A DNA stretch of 64,000 nt from Piscinibacter sp. (GTDB lineage: Bacteria > Pseudomonadota > Gammaproteobacteria > Burkholderiales > Burkholderiaceae_C), in assembly GCA_016706565.1 (NCBI GenBank), contig JADJJI010000001.1, positions 620,001-684,000 of the forward strand, read 5' to 3'. The position numbers and the translations under genes were made by a program. The notes beneath the pieces were generated by a model. It was not told the DNA's origin and ran no database searches. It worked only from the letters and a program-made list of their open reading frames with translations. Shown here piece by piece: positions 1 to 9,549 of the stretch (position 1 is the first letter of the stretch; each line of letters begins with the position of its first letter).

Positions 1-748
1 CCACCTGGCCGCCCGGGCCCACCTCGATTCGCAGGGAGCCGGCGACTCCGCGTTGTTCCGCTCGGCCAACGTCGACTGCACCCTGTCCGTGGCGCGCGCC
101 TGCCTGGCCGCCGGCGTGCGCCGTCTTGTTCTGGTCAGCTCGATCGGCGTGAATGGCAGCCGGTCCACCGACCACCCTTTCACCGAACTCGATCGGCCCG
201 GGCCTGCCGAGCCCTATGCGGTCAGCAAGCTGGAGGCCGAAACTGAACTGGCGACGCTGCTTCGAGGCACAGGTGTCGAGTACGTCATCCTGCGACCGCC
301 CCTGGTTTACGGGCCAGGATGTCCAGGGAATTTCGGAAGGCTCGTGCGCCTGGTTGCACGTGCCCCGATAGTGCCCCTCGGCGCACTGACTGCGCCGCGC
401 AGCTTCATCTATGTCGACAACCTGGTCGACGCCTTGCTCGTTGCCGATCGGCAAACGGGCCTGGGTGGCATGACCTTCTTGCTGGCGGACGGCCGCGACG
501 TATCGGTCGGGGAAGTGGTGCGGCGGCTGGCCGCGGAGTTGCGTCCGAACCGGTCGCCGGTAGTTGACATCCCCGTCTGGCTGCTGCGGGCATTGGCACG
601 CCTGGTGGGCCGCTCCGCGGATTTCGACAAACTTGCCGCGCCCTTGCAGATCGACGCACGTGCGTTCTCGCTTGCCACTGGCTGGCATGCCCCATACGAC
701 CCGACAGAAGGTCTGCGCGAGACTGCGAGACAATTCGTGGCGATGTGA
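1..748 (+). CDS. NAD-dependent sugar epimerase/reductase, WbpV-like (5' end cut by window)
   Basis: The frame is open from base 2 to the stop at 748, so the gene begins before the window and the N-terminal Rossmann glycine motif is missing. What remains is an extended SDR protein: HLAAR near the edge, LVSSIGVNG, and the catalytic YAVSK (Tyr-x3-Lys), followed by LRPPLVYGPG and FIYVDNLVDA, both typical of the GalE/WbpV group. The two genes downstream are wbpL-like and wbpM. By analogy with P. aeruginosa wbpV-wbpL-wbpM, it probably reduces the 4-keto-6-deoxy product of WbpM to UDP-QuiNAc or UDP-FucNAc. That substrate is inferred from context; family membership is clear. Confidence 0.85.
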   Translation, partial: HLAARAHLDSQGAGDSALFRSANVDCTLSVARACLAAGVRRLVLVSSIGVNGSRSTDHPFTELDRPGPAEPYAVSKLEAETELATLLRGTGVEYVILRPPLVYGPGCPGNFGRLVRLVARAPIVPLGALTAPRSFIYVDNLVDALLVADRQTGLGGMTFLLADGRDVSVGEVVRRLAAELRPNRSPVVDIPVWLLRALARLVGRSADFDKLAAPLQIDARAFSLATGWHAPYDPTEGLRETARQFVAM

Positions 749-806
749 TGACATCGCCCGCGCTGCGTCCTGACCCTCTGCCGGCCGCTTTCGACGGCCG
801 ATCCGA

Positions 807-1838
807 ATGAGACTCGATCATTTCACCGCGTTGTTGCTGGCGGGACTCGCCGGGTCCTGGTTGCTGACCGCTCTGGTGCGCCACCTAGCCATTCGCGCGA
901 GCTTGCTAGACCATCCCAACGAACGCAGTTCGCACGCCGTTCCCACGCCACGCGGCGGTGGCCTGGCCATCGTCGCTTCGTTTCTCTTGTTGATCGCGGC
1001 ACTTCAGTGGATCGAGCCCCTACCCACCCCGATGCTCGCCAGCGTGGTCGGCAGCGCAGTGCTGGTGGCCTGGGTGGGCTGGCTGGACGACCGCCACACG
1101 CTGGCGGCCCGCTGGCGTTTCCTCGCCCATGTGATCGCCGCGGCCTGGTCGGTCTGGTTGATGCACGGCATCCCCGCGGTACCGGCCTTCGGCCACCACT
1201 TTGACCTGGGCTGGCTGGGCACCGGCTTGGCCGTCGCCTATCTGGTTTGGATGACCAACCTCTTCAACTTCATGGACGGCATCGACGGTATCGCCAGCAT
1301 CGAGGCCGTCATCGTGGCGGCCGGCGGCGCGGTCTGCTGGTGGCTGGCCACGGGCACGCTGCTGTGGGCGCTGCCGCTGCTGCTGGCCGCCGCGGTGGGT
1401 GGCTTCCTGGTGCTGAACTACCCGCCGGCGAAGATCTTCATGGGCGACGTGGGCAGCGGCTTCATCGGCATGGTACTGGGTGTACTGTCGCTGTGGACGG
1501 CGCAAGAGGCCACGCAGGTCTACTGGGCCTGGTTCATCCTGATCGGATGCTTCATGGTCGACGCCACCACCACGTTGCTGCGCCGGGTGCGGCGCGGCGA
1601 ACGTTTCTACGAGGCGCACCGCAGCCACGCCTACCAGTACGCCTCGCGCCGTCACGGCTCGCACAAGGCGGTGTCGCTGGCCGTAGGTGCCATCAACCTG
1701 CTGTGGCTGCTGCCGCTGGCGCTGGCCGTGGCGACGCGCCGGCTCGACGGTCTGGCGGGCACGCTGATTGCATACGCCCCGCTGGTCTGGCTGGCTTACC
1801 GATACAAGGCCGGCGACCGGGCCGGGCAGGCCGCCTGA
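807..1838 (+). CDS. Undecaprenyl-phosphate N-acetylhexosamine-1-phosphate transferase, WbpL/WecA family
   Basis: A 343-residue polytopic membrane protein. It carries the family signatures DHPNERSSHAVPTPRGGG near residues 35-50, NFMDGIDG at about 154-161 (Mg2+/catalytic aspartates) and FMGDVGSGFIG at about 211-221, plus a basic RSHAYQ segment in the last cytoplasmic loop. The family moves a HexNAc-1-phosphate from UDP onto undecaprenyl phosphate at the inner membrane and so starts glycan assembly. It lies between the WbpV-like gene and wbpM, as wbpL does in Pseudomonas, so QuiNAc-1-P or FucNAc-1-P is the likely unit transferred (inference). A second, unrelated initiating transferase lies at 3901-5331. 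Confidence 0.88.
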   Translation: MRLDHFTALLLAGLAGSWLLTALVRHLAIRASLLDHPNERSSHAVPTPRGGGLAIVASFLLLIAALQWIEPLPTPMLASVVGSAVLVAWVGWLDDRHTLAARWRFLAHVIAAAWSVWLMHGIPAVPAFGHHFDLGWLGTGLAVAYLVWMTNLFNFMDGIDGIASIEAVIVAAGGAVCWWLATGTLLWALPLLLAAAVGGFLVLNYPPAKIFMGDVGSGFIGMVLGVLSLWTAQEATQVYWAWFILIGCFMVDATTTLLRRVRRGERFYEAHRSHAYQYASRRHGSHKAVSLAVGAINLLWLLPLALAVATRRLDGLAGTLIAYAPLVWLAYRYKAGDRAGQAA

Positions 1839-1871
1839 GACGCCCCTCGTGCCGTAGCACAATCTAGGCTC

Positions 1872-3782
1872 ATGTCTCCCATCCAGATCGCCCGCCGCCT
1901 GTCCGAAATCTCGCCGCGCGCGAAGATGCTCATCATGCTCGGCGGCGACGCGGTGTTCCTGCCACTGTGCATGATCGCCGCCGTGTCGTTGCGGCTGGGC
2001 TCCGTCGAAGACGCGCTGCGCACCGATGCCGACATGCAGTTGATGCTGGCGCTGCTGACCATCCCGGTGCTCGGCGTGGCCGGCCTGTACCGCACGGTGG
2101 TGCGCTACATCGACCTGCGCGTGTTGCTGGTCTCCGGCGTCGCGCTGGCGGTGGCGGTGCTGCTGGTCTACACGCTCGCCACGCTGATGCAGTTCCTCGA
2201 GCTGCCGCGCTCGTCGGTGCTGATCTACTGGTTCGTCGCCTTCGCCTACGTGGTCACCTCGCGCTTCGTGGCGCGTTCGCTGCTGCGCCGAGGCATCCGC
2301 TCGGGTGGGCGCACGCGGGTGCGCACCGCCATCTACGGCGCCGGCGAAGCCGGCGCGCAGCTGGCCTACAGCATGGCCTTCAGCAGCGAGTACCGCGCGC
2401 TGTGTTTCCTCGACGACCGCCGCGACCTGCAGAACAAGACGGTCGCCGGCCTGAAGGTCTACTCGCCCGACCTGCTCGCCGAGGTGGTGTTCCGCCACGA
2501 GATCGACCAGATCGTGGTGGCCATCCCTTCTGCCAGCTCGGCGCAGAAGCGCCGCCTGATCCGCCGCGTCGAGGGTGCCGGGCTGCCGGTGAAGATCCTG
2601 CCCGGCCTCGTCGAGATGGTCGACGGCAAGGCCGGTGTCTCCGACATCCGCGAGGTCGACGTCGCCGACCTGCTGGGCCGCGACGCCGTGCCGCCGGACC
2701 CGACCCTGTTCGCCCGCAACATCGCCGGCAAGGTGGTGCTGGTCACCGGCGCCGGCGGCTCGATCGGCAGCGAGCTGTGCCGCCAGGTGCTCTCGCAGCA
2801 CCCGAGCCGCATCGTGCTGCTCGATCACTCCGAGTTCGCGCTCTACACGATCGACCACGAACTGCAGCACGCCGCGCGGGGCACCGAGATCGTCGCCTGC
2901 CTCGGCTCCGTGCTCGACGAGGCGCTGGTGCGCCACCTGATGAAGGCGCACGGCGTTCAGACGGTCTACCACGCCGCCGCCTACAAGCACGTGCCCATCG
3001 TCGAGGGCAACATGCAGCAGGGCCTGCGCAACAACGTCTTCGGCACGCTGAACATGGCGCGTGCCGCGGCCGAGGCCGGTGTCGAGACCTGCGTGCTGAT
3101 CTCCACCGACAAGGCCGTGCGCCCGACCAACGTGATGGGCGCGTCCAAGCGCGTCGCCGAATTGGTGATGCAGGCGGCGGCCCTGCGCGCCGGCGGCCGT
3201 ACAGTGTTCTCGATGGTGCGCTTCGGCAACGTGCTCGGCTCGTCGGGCTCGGTGGTGCCACTGTTCCGCCGGCAGATCCGCGCCGGCGGGCCGATCACCA
3301 TCACCCACCCGGACATCATCCGCTACTTCATGCTGATCCCGGAGGCGGCGCAGCTCGTCATCCAGGCCGGCGCGATGGCCAAGGGCGGCGACGTGTTCGT
3401 GCTCGACATGGGTGAGCCGGTGCGCATCGCCGACCTGGCGCGCTCGATGGTCCGCCTGTCGGGCCTGAGCGAGCGCACCGTCGACAACCCGGGCGGCGAC
3501 ATCGAGATCCAGTCGGTCGGCCTGCGCCCCGGCGAGAAGCTGTTCGAGGAACTGCTGATCGGCGACGACGTGGCGCCCAGCGGCCACCCGCGCATCATGA
3601 CCGCCCACGAACGCCACATCGACCCGGCCCTGCTCGACAAGATGCTGCAGTCGCTGCGCCAGGCCTGCGAGGCCAACGACAGCGAGTCGATGCTGCGCCA
3701 GATCCGCAACCTGGTGCCCGAGTACCGCTCGGCGGACGAGGTCAATGCCGAAGCAGCCGCCGGCCTGGCCACGCGGGCCTGA
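1872..3782 (+). CDS. wbpM: Membrane UDP-GlcNAc 4,6-dehydratase, WbpM/CapD family
   Basis: At 636 residues this is the long membrane-anchored form. Residues about 20-130 hold four hydrophobic segments. A first Rossmann domain follows (GAGEAGAQLAY near 157), then the catalytic SDR domain with GAGGSIGSE from residue 293. The active site has the WbpM-type triad Thr412-Asp413-Lys414. Met422 stands where most SDRs have Tyr, with Lys426 four residues on; this is normal for long-form dehydratases. It makes UDP-2-acetamido-2,6-dideoxy-4-hexulose, the precursor for QuiNAc, FucNAc and 4-amino sugars, which fits the neighbouring reductase and aminotransferase. It starts 33 bases after the wbpL-like stop, probably in the same operon. 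Confidence 0.93.
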   Translation: MSPIQIARRLSEISPRAKMLIMLGGDAVFLPLCMIAAVSLRLGSVEDALRTDADMQLMLALLTIPVLGVAGLYRTVVRYIDLRVLLVSGVALAVAVLLVYTLATLMQFLELPRSSVLIYWFVAFAYVVTSRFVARSLLRRGIRSGGRTRVRTAIYGAGEAGAQLAYSMAFSSEYRALCFLDDRRDLQNKTVAGLKVYSPDLLAEVVFRHEIDQIVVAIPSASSAQKRRLIRRVEGAGLPVKILPGLVEMVDGKAGVSDIREVDVADLLGRDAVPPDPTLFARNIAGKVVLVTGAGGSIGSELCRQVLSQHPSRIVLLDHSEFALYTIDHELQHAARGTEIVACLGSVLDEALVRHLMKAHGVQTVYHAAAYKHVPIVEGNMQQGLRNNVFGTLNMARAAAEAGVETCVLISTDKAVRPTNVMGASKRVAELVMQAAALRAGGRTVFSMVRFGNVLGSSGSVVPLFRRQIRAGGPITITHPDIIRYFMLIPEAAQLVIQAGAMAKGGDVFVLDMGEPVRIADLARSMVRLSGLSERTVDNPGGDIEIQSVGLRPGEKLFEELLIGDDVAPSGHPRIMTAHERHIDPALLDKMLQSLRQACEANDSESMLRQIRNLVPEYRSADEVNAEAAAGLATRA

Positions 3783-3824
3783 CCGGCTGCGCGCTCAGAT
3801 CACCTTCGCAGGCCTCAGGTCGTT

Positions 3825-3841
3825 GGAGTTCAGCGAACTCC
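3825..3841. terminator. Possible hairpin between convergent polysaccharide arms
   Basis: A perfect 7-bp stem (GGAGTTC / GAACTCC) with a 3-base loop sits in the 118-base gap where wbpM and the reverse-strand transferase operon converge. There is no T-tract on either side, so if it terminates transcription it is a weak or Rho-assisted site. Confidence 0.3.
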
Positions 3842-3900
3842 CCAGCACGCTGCCGTCGTCGCCGTCCGATGCCCGAGACCACCCAAAGCCCGCCAGCCTC

Positions 3901-5331
3901 CTACGTGGGCACGGCTTCCGGCGCGTCGTGCACTTCCATGCGCGGCGGCACGCTCATCACCGCCAGGCCGGTCTGGCGTGCCAGCTCGATGGCCCGCTCG
4001 CGCCGCTCGGCGGCCACGCCGGGCATGGCCACGATCACGTGGGTGGCGCCGGCCAGCAGGTGCGGCAGCACCACGTCGGCGATCGTGCCCTGCACCGTCA
4101 CGCCGCCGATGCGCAGGCCCTGCTTGGCCGGGTCGTCGTCGAGCAGGGCCAGCACCGTCCAGCCGTCGCGGCGGTGGATGGTGCCCACCAGCCGGCGCGC
4201 CGCCTCGCCGGCGCCCAGCACGATGGCGCGGCGCGGCTCGCCCTCCACGCCGCTGGTCAGCGAGCGCGCCTGCTCCCAGACCATGCGGTAGGCCATGCGC
4301 GCCAGGCTCAGCGTGAGGATGCAGAACAGCGGGTGCAGCAGCAGCACGGCGCGCGCCACGCCGGTGAGCTGCGCCATCAGCACGGCCACCGCGCTGATCG
4401 TGCCGGCCAGCAGGCAGGCCAGCGCGATGCGCTTGAAGTCGTCGAAGCCGAAGAAGCGCCACAGCCCGCGCGGCACGCCGGTCAGCGCCAGGAACACCAG
4501 GTAGCACAGCACCACGCCCAGGGAGACGTAGTCGTCGTACCAGGGCCGGCCCGGCTGCCAGCGCTCGAAGCCGAGGCGGAACAGGTAGGTCAGGTGCCAG
4601 CAGGCCAGGATGACCGCCGCATCCACCGCCATCGCGACAGCGCGATTGCGCGGCCGCAGCGCCGACATGGTCTGGTCGAGCCAGACCCAGAGTTTGCTGT
4701 CGTTCATGCCGAACATCCTCGTGGGTGAAGGAAGGGTGGGGACGAACACCGTGCTCAGCGTCAGGCCGATCACGCGCAGGTCGTTGGCGAAGGTGGGCCG
4801 GTCGACGTAGTGCAGCGCGTACTGCAGCTTGGTCGGCAGGATCACCTCGATGTACTCGCGCTCCGGGTCGTGCGCCTGCGCGAGCAGCTCGTTCTCGTCG
4901 CGGTAGCGCACCGAGGCGAAGTCGGTGATACCGGGGCGCACGGAGAGCAGCCGCTCGCGCCATTCCGGCGGGTAGTGCGCCACGTAGCGCGGCACCTCGG
5001 GGCGCGGGCCGACCAGGCTCATGGTGCCGCGCAGCACATCGATCAGCTGCGCCAGCTCGTCGAGCTTGCTCTTGCGCAGGAACGCGCCGACGCGGGTGAT
5101 GCGGGCATCGCCGGCCACCGTGAGCGGCACGCCGCCGCTGGGCGGCGCCACCGTCATGGTGCGGAACTTGAAGATGCGGAACGGCCGGCCATGGCGCCCC
5201 ACGCGCTCCTGGCGGAAGAACACCGGCCCGGGCGACTCGAGTTTGATGGCCAGCGCGATCAGCGCGAAGAACGGCGCCAGCAGCAGCAGGCCGGCCGCCG
5301 AAGCCACCACGTCGACGAAGCGCTTGAACAT
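3901..5331 (-). CDS. Phosphoglycosyl transferase fused to a C-terminal membrane plus Rossmann module
   Basis: A 476-residue protein with an unusual domain order. Residues 1-200 are a PglC-type bacterial sugar transferase: one N-terminal hydrophobic reentrant segment, FRQERVGRHG at 40-49, FKFRTM, the catalytic Asp91-Glu92 in SKLDELAQL, and GTMSLVGPRPE at 102-112. Residues about 232-346 hold four predicted membrane helices, and residues about 368-465 are a Rossmann fold (VLGAGEAARR at 371) like the first half of WbpM or WbaP. The protein stops exactly where WbpM continues into its catalytic SDR domain. An internal ATG at 4707, with GAGG nine bases upstream, could start the second half separately. 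It is last in the reverse arm, starting 3 bases after the aminotransferase stop. Confidence 0.85.
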   Translation of the reverse strand: MFKRFVDVVASAAGLLLLAPFFALIALAIKLESPGPVFFRQERVGRHGRPFRIFKFRTMTVAPPSGGVPLTVAGDARITRVGAFLRKSKLDELAQLIDVLRGTMSLVGPRPEVPRYVAHYPPEWRERLLSVRPGITDFASVRYRDENELLAQAHDPEREYIEVILPTKLQYALHYVDRPTFANDLRVIGLTLSTVFVPTLPSPTRMFGMNDSKLWVWLDQTMSALRPRNRAVAMAVDAAVILACWHLTYLFRLGFERWQPGRPWYDDYVSLGVVLCYLVFLALTGVPRGLWRFFGFDDFKRIALACLLAGTISAVAVLMAQLTGVARAVLLLHPLFCILTLSLARMAYRMVWEQARSLTSGVEGEPRRAIVLGAGEAARRLVGTIHRRDGWTVLALLDDDPAKQGLRIGGVTVQGTIADVVLPHLLAGATHVIVAMPGVAAERRERAIELARQTGLAVMSVPPRMEVHDAPEAVPT

Positions 5332-5334
5332 CGC

Positions 5335-6507
5335 CTAGCCGAGCAGGGCCTCTCGCGCGGCCGCCGCCACGCGCAGCACGTCGGCCTCGGTCATGCGCGA
5401 GTACATCGGCAGGCTGACCATGCGCTCGTAGGCATGCTGGCTGTGCGGGAACTGCTCGGCGCGCAGGCCGTAGCGGTCGCGCCAGTAGGGCTGCAGGTGC
5501 AGCGGGATGTAGTGCACGCTGCAGCCGATGCCGGCGGCGAACAGCTTCTCGATGAAGCTGTCGCGCGAGATGCGCGCCTCGTCGGTCAGGCGCACCACGT
5601 ACAGGTGCCACGAGTGCAGGTCGCCCACCACCGGGCCGGGCGGGCGCAGCAGCGGCAGGCCGGCCAGCGCCTGGTCGTAGGCATGGGCGATCGCCTGCCG
5701 GCAGCGCTGGAACTCGTTGGCGCGGCGCAGCTGGTGGATGCCCATCGCCGAGGCGATGTCGGTCAGGTTGTACTTGAAGCCGGGCGCGACGATCTCGTAG
5801 TACCAGCTCGGCACCTTGGCGGTGAAGCGGTCGAAGGCGTCGCGGCTGATGCCGTGCAGGCGCATCACCTTGACGCGCCGCGCCAGGTCGTCGTCGCGCG
5901 TCACCACCATGCCGCCCTCGCCAGTGGTGATGGTCTTGTTGGCGTAGAAGCTGAACACCGTGGCGTCGGAGTCGAGCGTGCCGATCAACCGCCCGCCGCT
6001 GGTGCTGGGCAGTGCATGCGCGGCATCCTCGACGACGCGCAGGCCGTGCTTGCGCGCCAGCGCCAGCAGCCGGCCCATCTCGGCGGCCAGGCCGCCGTAG
6101 TGCACCGGCACCACGGCCTTGGTGCGCGGCGTGATGGCGCGCTCGACGGCATCGACGTCGATGCACAGCGTGGTCGGGTCGATGTCCACCAGCACCACGT
6201 CGGCGCCGAGGTAGCGCACCACCTCGGCCGTGGCGGTGAAGGTGTGCGTGGTGGTGATGACCTCGTCGCCGGGGCCGATGCCCAGCGCTTCGAGTGCCAG
6301 GTGCAGCCCGGCGGTGGCGGAGTTCACCGCCAGCGCGTGCAGGCCCGGCGCGCCGAGGTAGGCGGCGAAGTCTTCCTCGAAGCGGCGGGTCTTCGGGCCG
6401 GTGGTCACCCAGCCCGAGCGCAGCGTGTCGACCACCTCGGCGATCTCGGCTTCACCGATGTCGGGCAGGGCGAAGGGCAGGAAGGGCTGGACGGGGGCGG
6501 TGCTCAT
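5335..6507 (-). CDS. DegT/DnrJ/EryC1 nucleotide-sugar aminotransferase
   Basis: A 390-residue PLP enzyme with [20 protein letters not shown] near the N-terminus, the cofactor motif [11 protein letters not shown] at 158-168, and Schiff-base Lys191 in [14 protein letters not shown]. The N-terminal motif is typical of enzymes that aminate UDP-4-keto-6-deoxy-HexNAc (PglE/ArnB type). With WbpM supplying the ketone, it likely makes UDP-4-amino-4,6-dideoxy-GlcNAc, and the PglC-type transferase next downstream would be a fitting user of the derived sugar. That pathway link is inference. The ATG at 6507 overlaps the stop of the preceding methyltransferase (ATGA). Confidence 0.9.
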   Translation of the reverse strand: MSTAPVQPFLPFALPDIGEAEIAEVVDTLRSGWVTTGPKTRRFEEDFAAYLGAPGLHALAVNSATAGLHLALEALGIGPGDEVITTTHTFTATAEVVRYLGADVVLVDIDPTTLCIDVDAVERAITPRTKAVVPVHYGGLAAEMGRLLALARKHGLRVVEDAAHALPSTSGGRLIGTLDSDATVFSFYANKTITTGEGGMVVTRDDDLARRVKVMRLHGISRDAFDRFTAKVPSWYYEIVAPGFKYNLTDIASAMGIHQLRRANEFQRCRQAIAHAYDQALAGLPLLRPPGPVVGDLHSWHLYVVRLTDEARISRDSFIEKLFAAGIGCSVHYIPLHLQPYWRDRYGLRAEQFPHSQHAYERMVSLPMYSRMTEADVLRVAAAAREALLG

Positions 6508-7214
6508 CGGGGCAGATCGGGCTTGGCGATCCAGGCGAGCACGTGCGTGCGCAGCGCCGGAACAGTGTTGAACAGAGTGTAGAGGGACGGGTGCAGCCGG
6601 GCGACGCGGCGGGCGATCGGCGGCGCGAGCGTGACGCGCCGCGCATCGACGCGGCCCTGCGGGAACAGCTGCCGCACGCGCGCCAGCGGCACGCCGCGCA
6701 CGTCGCGGTTGGCCGGGTTGTCGACGGTGAAGTCGTACCAGAGCACGCCGCCGCCCGGGCGCACCCAGCGCCACATGGTCTCGGCCAGGCGCTGCTGGAA
6801 GGCGTCGTCGAGCAGCGACGAGAACACGGTGGAGACGAACACGATGTCCTGCGACTGCGCCTCGAGCACGAGCGCAGTGGCGTCGCCGCCGTGCAGCACG
6901 GTGGCGGCCGGCAGCGTGGCACGCGCCGCGGCCAGTCGCTCGGGCAGCAGTTCGGCGCCGGCCAGGTGCTCGGGCCGGAAGCCCAGGCGCAGCATTTCGA
7001 GCAGGTTGCCGCCGCTGCCGCAGCCGACCTCGAGCAGGCGCAGCGAAGCCAGGTCCGCCAGGCCGTGGCTGACGAACAGCCCGAGCATGGCGCGCTGGCG
7101 CTCCTGCACCGTCTGCCAGACCTCCGGGCGCAGCAGGCTGTAGCGGCTGTCGGCGGCGGCGCGGCGCGCGTAGCGTTGTGTGACGGCGTCGGCTTCGTCG
7201 TGGCGCTGCGTCAT
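6504..7214 (-). CDS. Class I SAM-dependent methyltransferase in polysaccharide cluster
   Basis: A 236-residue protein with SAM motif [12 protein letters not shown], an acidic GAELLPERL segment for the adenosine, and a motif II region [16 protein letters not shown]. The C-terminal third ([11 protein letters not shown]) is a common layout in O-antigen cluster methyltransferases. Its acceptor cannot be read from sequence; a sugar hydroxyl or the glycan end is plausible. It overlaps both neighbours by 4 bases (ATGA at 7211-7214 and at 6504-6507), so it is translated as part of the operon. Confidence 0.85.
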   Translation of the reverse strand: MTQRHDEADAVTQRYARRAAADSRYSLLRPEVWQTVQERQRAMLGLFVSHGLADLASLRLLEVGCGSGGNLLEMLRLGFRPEHLAGAELLPERLAAARATLPAATVLHGGDATALVLEAQSQDIVFVSTVFSSLLDDAFQQRLAETMWRWVRPGGGVLWYDFTVDNPANRDVRGVPLARVRQLFPQGRVDARRVTLAPPIARRVARLHPSLYTLFNTVPALRTHVLAWIAKPDLPR

Positions 7215-8434
7215 GCGATGGCCTCCAGGAAGCGCCGCGCCAGCACCGGGTAGGCGTGGTGGGCGAGCACATAGTCGCGGCCGCGCTCGCCCATCGCGCG
7301 GCGGGCGCCGGGCGACAGCACGGCCAGCCGGCGCAGGCCTTGCGCCACCGCCGGTGCCGACTCCGGCGCCACGGTGAGGCCGCAGCCCGCCTCGGCCACC
7401 GGGTCGTTGCCGGCCTCGACCGAGTGCAGCACCGGCACGCCCGCCATCATGTAGTCCATCAGCTTGTTCGGCGCGATGCCGAAGCGGTACAGCGGCTGGC
7501 GCTTCCAGCCGATGTAGGCGATGTCGGCGGCGGCCAGCAGCGCCGGGATCTGCGACTTCGGGATCGGCTCGAACAGGCGCACGTGACGCAGCGCCTCGCC
7601 CTCGTCCTGCACGCGCTGCGCCAGCCGCGCCTTCTCGTGGCCGTCGCCGACCAGCACGAAGGCGAAGGGCTCGGTCTGCATCGCCGCGGCCGCGTCGAGC
7701 AGCACGTCCAGCGCATTCGGCTCGCCGTGCGAGCCCGCATAGACCACCACCTGCCGGCCGGCAGCGCGCTGCTGCGCGATGTGCGTGGCGATGGCAGGCG
7801 CCAGCGAGGCCGCGGCGCCCTGCCACTCCTCCGGCGAGATGCCGTTGGGCACGATGTACAGCTTGCGCAGGTCCAGCCCGTGCAATTGCAGGTGTTCGGC
7901 CACCTTGGGCAGCATGGAGACCACCACGTCGGCATCGCGGCAGGCGTCGTTCTCGGCCTTCTGGCACAGCAGGATGAAGGGGTGCCGCGGCGACATGCCC
8001 GACAGCTCGATCGGCGAGGCCGGCCACAGGTCGTGCACCTCGTGCACCAGCTTTGCTCCGGCCAGGCGCGCGATGCGCCGCGCCACCCAGATGTCCATCG
8101 GGTAGGTGCTGGAGGCGATCACCGCGTCGGGCCGGAACTCGCTCGCCCAGCGCGGCGCCTCGCGCCACAACTGCTTGAGGAAGGCCCAGATGTTGAGCAC
8201 GCGGCCCACGCCGTTGCCGCCGTAGGGTGGCGCGGGCAGCCAGCGGTAGGCGATGCCGTCGATGACCTCGTCGCCGGCCTGTTCGGGCTGCACGCTGCGC
8301 ACGTGCGACCAGCTCGCCGCGATGATCTGCACGCGGTGCCCCAGGCGCACCCATTCGCGCGCCAGGTAGAAGGGCCGGTACTCCATGCCGTGGCGCGGCG
8401 AGCCGGCGTAGTGGTTGATGAGCAGGATGTTCAC
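7211..8434 (-). CDS. GT4 glycosyltransferase, WbuB-like
   Basis: A 407-residue GT-B enzyme. The N-terminus [20 protein letters not shown] is characteristic of the WbuB-type GT4 group, which transfers amino-deoxy sugars such as FucNAc. [10 protein letters not shown] lies mid-protein, and the C-terminal donor domain has [11 protein letters not shown] and [16 protein letters not shown], the sugar-nucleotide region with its acidic residue. GTG at 8434 is chosen as the start because it begins the conserved N-terminus and overlaps the previous stop (GTGA). Specificity for an amino-deoxy sugar is inferred from the subgroup and from the biosynthetic genes in the same operon. Confidence 0.88.
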   Translation of the reverse strand: MNILLINHYAGSPRHGMEYRPFYLAREWVRLGHRVQIIAASWSHVRSVQPEQAGDEVIDGIAYRWLPAPPYGGNGVGRVLNIWAFLKQLWREAPRWASEFRPDAVIASSTYPMDIWVARRIARLAGAKLVHEVHDLWPASPIELSGMSPRHPFILLCQKAENDACRDADVVVSMLPKVAEHLQLHGLDLRKLYIVPNGISPEEWQGAAASLAPAIATHIAQQRAAGRQVVVYAGSHGEPNALDVLLDAAAAMQTEPFAFVLVGDGHEKARLAQRVQDEGEALRHVRLFEPIPKSQIPALLAAADIAYIGWKRQPLYRFGIAPNKLMDYMMAGVPVLHSVEAGNDPVAEAGCGLTVAPESAPAVAQGLRRLAVLSPGARRAMGERGRDYVLAHHAYPVLARRFLEAIA

Positions 8435-9549
8435 GGCAGCAGCGCCTCGTAGAGCGCGAGCAACTCGCGCTCGGCCTGCGGCCAGTTGTATTGCTCGAGC
8501 ACGGCGGCGCGGCCGGCGCGGCCCATCGCCTGCACGCGCTCGGGCGCGTCGACGATGGCGCGGATCGCCGCGGCGATCGCCACCGGGTCGGCCGGGTCCA
8601 CGCACACGCCGCAGGCCTGGCGCACGACGATGTCGCGCCACAGCGGGAAGTCCGATGCGATCACCGGCAGCTCGGCCGACATGTACTCGAACATCTTGAT
8701 CGGCAGCGAATCCACATAGCTGGGCATGGGCAGCAGCGTGACGAGGCCGGCGCTGGCGCGCGCGAGCACGCTGCGCACCTGCTCGCGGCCGATCAGGCCG
8801 AGGTAGTCCACCTGTGCCCAGCCGGGCTCGGCGCGCAGCGCCTGCTCCAGCGCCGCATCCTCGAAGTTTCCGGCCAGCAGCAGCCGCACGCCGGGCGCCT
8901 GCGGCAGCGCGCGCACCATCTCGAAGATGCCGCGCGTGCGCATGATGCCGCCGACGTAGCAGACGACCCGCTCGCGCGGCACCGGCGCGGCCGGCGGCGC
9001 CAGCTCGCCGAGGAAGGGGTAGTTGGCCACCGAGACGCTGCGCCGCGCCACCGCCGCGAAGCGCTGCGCGATGTGCGGCGTGGCCGCCACCACGGCGGCC
9101 AGCGGCCGCACGCGCGCGTTCTCGTAGCGCTCGAAGCCCCAGGAGAGCGCGCGGCGCAGCGGCGCGGCGATCCACTGCTTGGTGAGGATCTGGCGCGGCA
9201 CGTCTTCGTGCGCGTCATACACGGCCGGCACGCCTTCGCGCGCCATCGCACCGGCCAGCGGCAGGAGTTCGGGGTCGTGCACGTGCACCAGCGCCGGCGC
9301 GAGCGCGCGCACCGCCTCCAGTGCTCGGCGCGGCTGCTGGCGCATGCGCGCGAGCCGCCCGGCCGGTCGCGTGCCGATGTCGACGATGCGCACGCCGTCG
9401 ACCAGCGCCTCGCCCTGGCCGTCGCCGACCACCTGCACGACCTCGTAGCCGGCACGCGCGAGCGACACGCATTCCTTGCGGAAGATGCGGATGTCGTCGC
9501 GCGGGTGCACGGTGGTGACGTGCACGACGCGGCGCGGTGGCGTGCTCAT
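8431..9549 (-). CDS. GT4 glycosyltransferase
   Basis: A 372-residue GT-B protein with an N-terminal VVHVTTVHPRDDIRIFRKEC segment, VYDAHEDVPRQ for the acceptor domain, and the donor-domain signature LPIKMFEYMSAELPVIAS (the E-x7-E region). The opening HPxDDIRIF pattern is shared with many Wbp/Wcl-type transferases of O-antigen loci. Donor and acceptor are unknown. The start is an ATG overlapping the stop of the frameshifted transferase upstream; the stop overlaps the GTG of the next gene. Confidence 0.88.
   Translation of the reverse strand: MSTPPRRVVHVTTVHPRDDIRIFRKECVSLARAGYEVVQVVGDGQGEALVDGVRIVDIGTRPAGRLARMRQQPRRALEAVRALAPALVHVHDPELLPLAGAMAREGVPAVYDAHEDVPRQILTKQWIAAPLRRALSWGFERYENARVRPLAAVVAATPHIAQRFAAVARRSVSVANYPFLGELAPPAAPVPRERVVCYVGGIMRTRGIFEMVRALPQAPGVRLLLAGNFEDAALEQALRAEPGWAQVDYLGLIGREQVRSVLARASAGLVTLLPMPSYVDSLPIKMFEYMSAELPVIASDFPLWRDIVVRQACGVCVDPADPVAIAAAIRAIVDAPERVQAMGRAGRAAVLEQYNWPQAERELLALYEALLP

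Noticed and set aside
1020-3617. Very long open frame antisense to the wbpL-like and wbpM genes
   Set aside because: GC-rich third positions keep antisense frames open. The product is low-complexity (Asp/Val/Gly/Ala/His rich) with no family motif, and the sense frames are clear enzymes.
3796-3900. Continuation of the fused transferase frame past its stop (in-frame 34 codons to a TGA) as a readthrough extension
   Set aside because: The residues do not resemble the WbpM segment that should follow, so it looks like chance open sequence.
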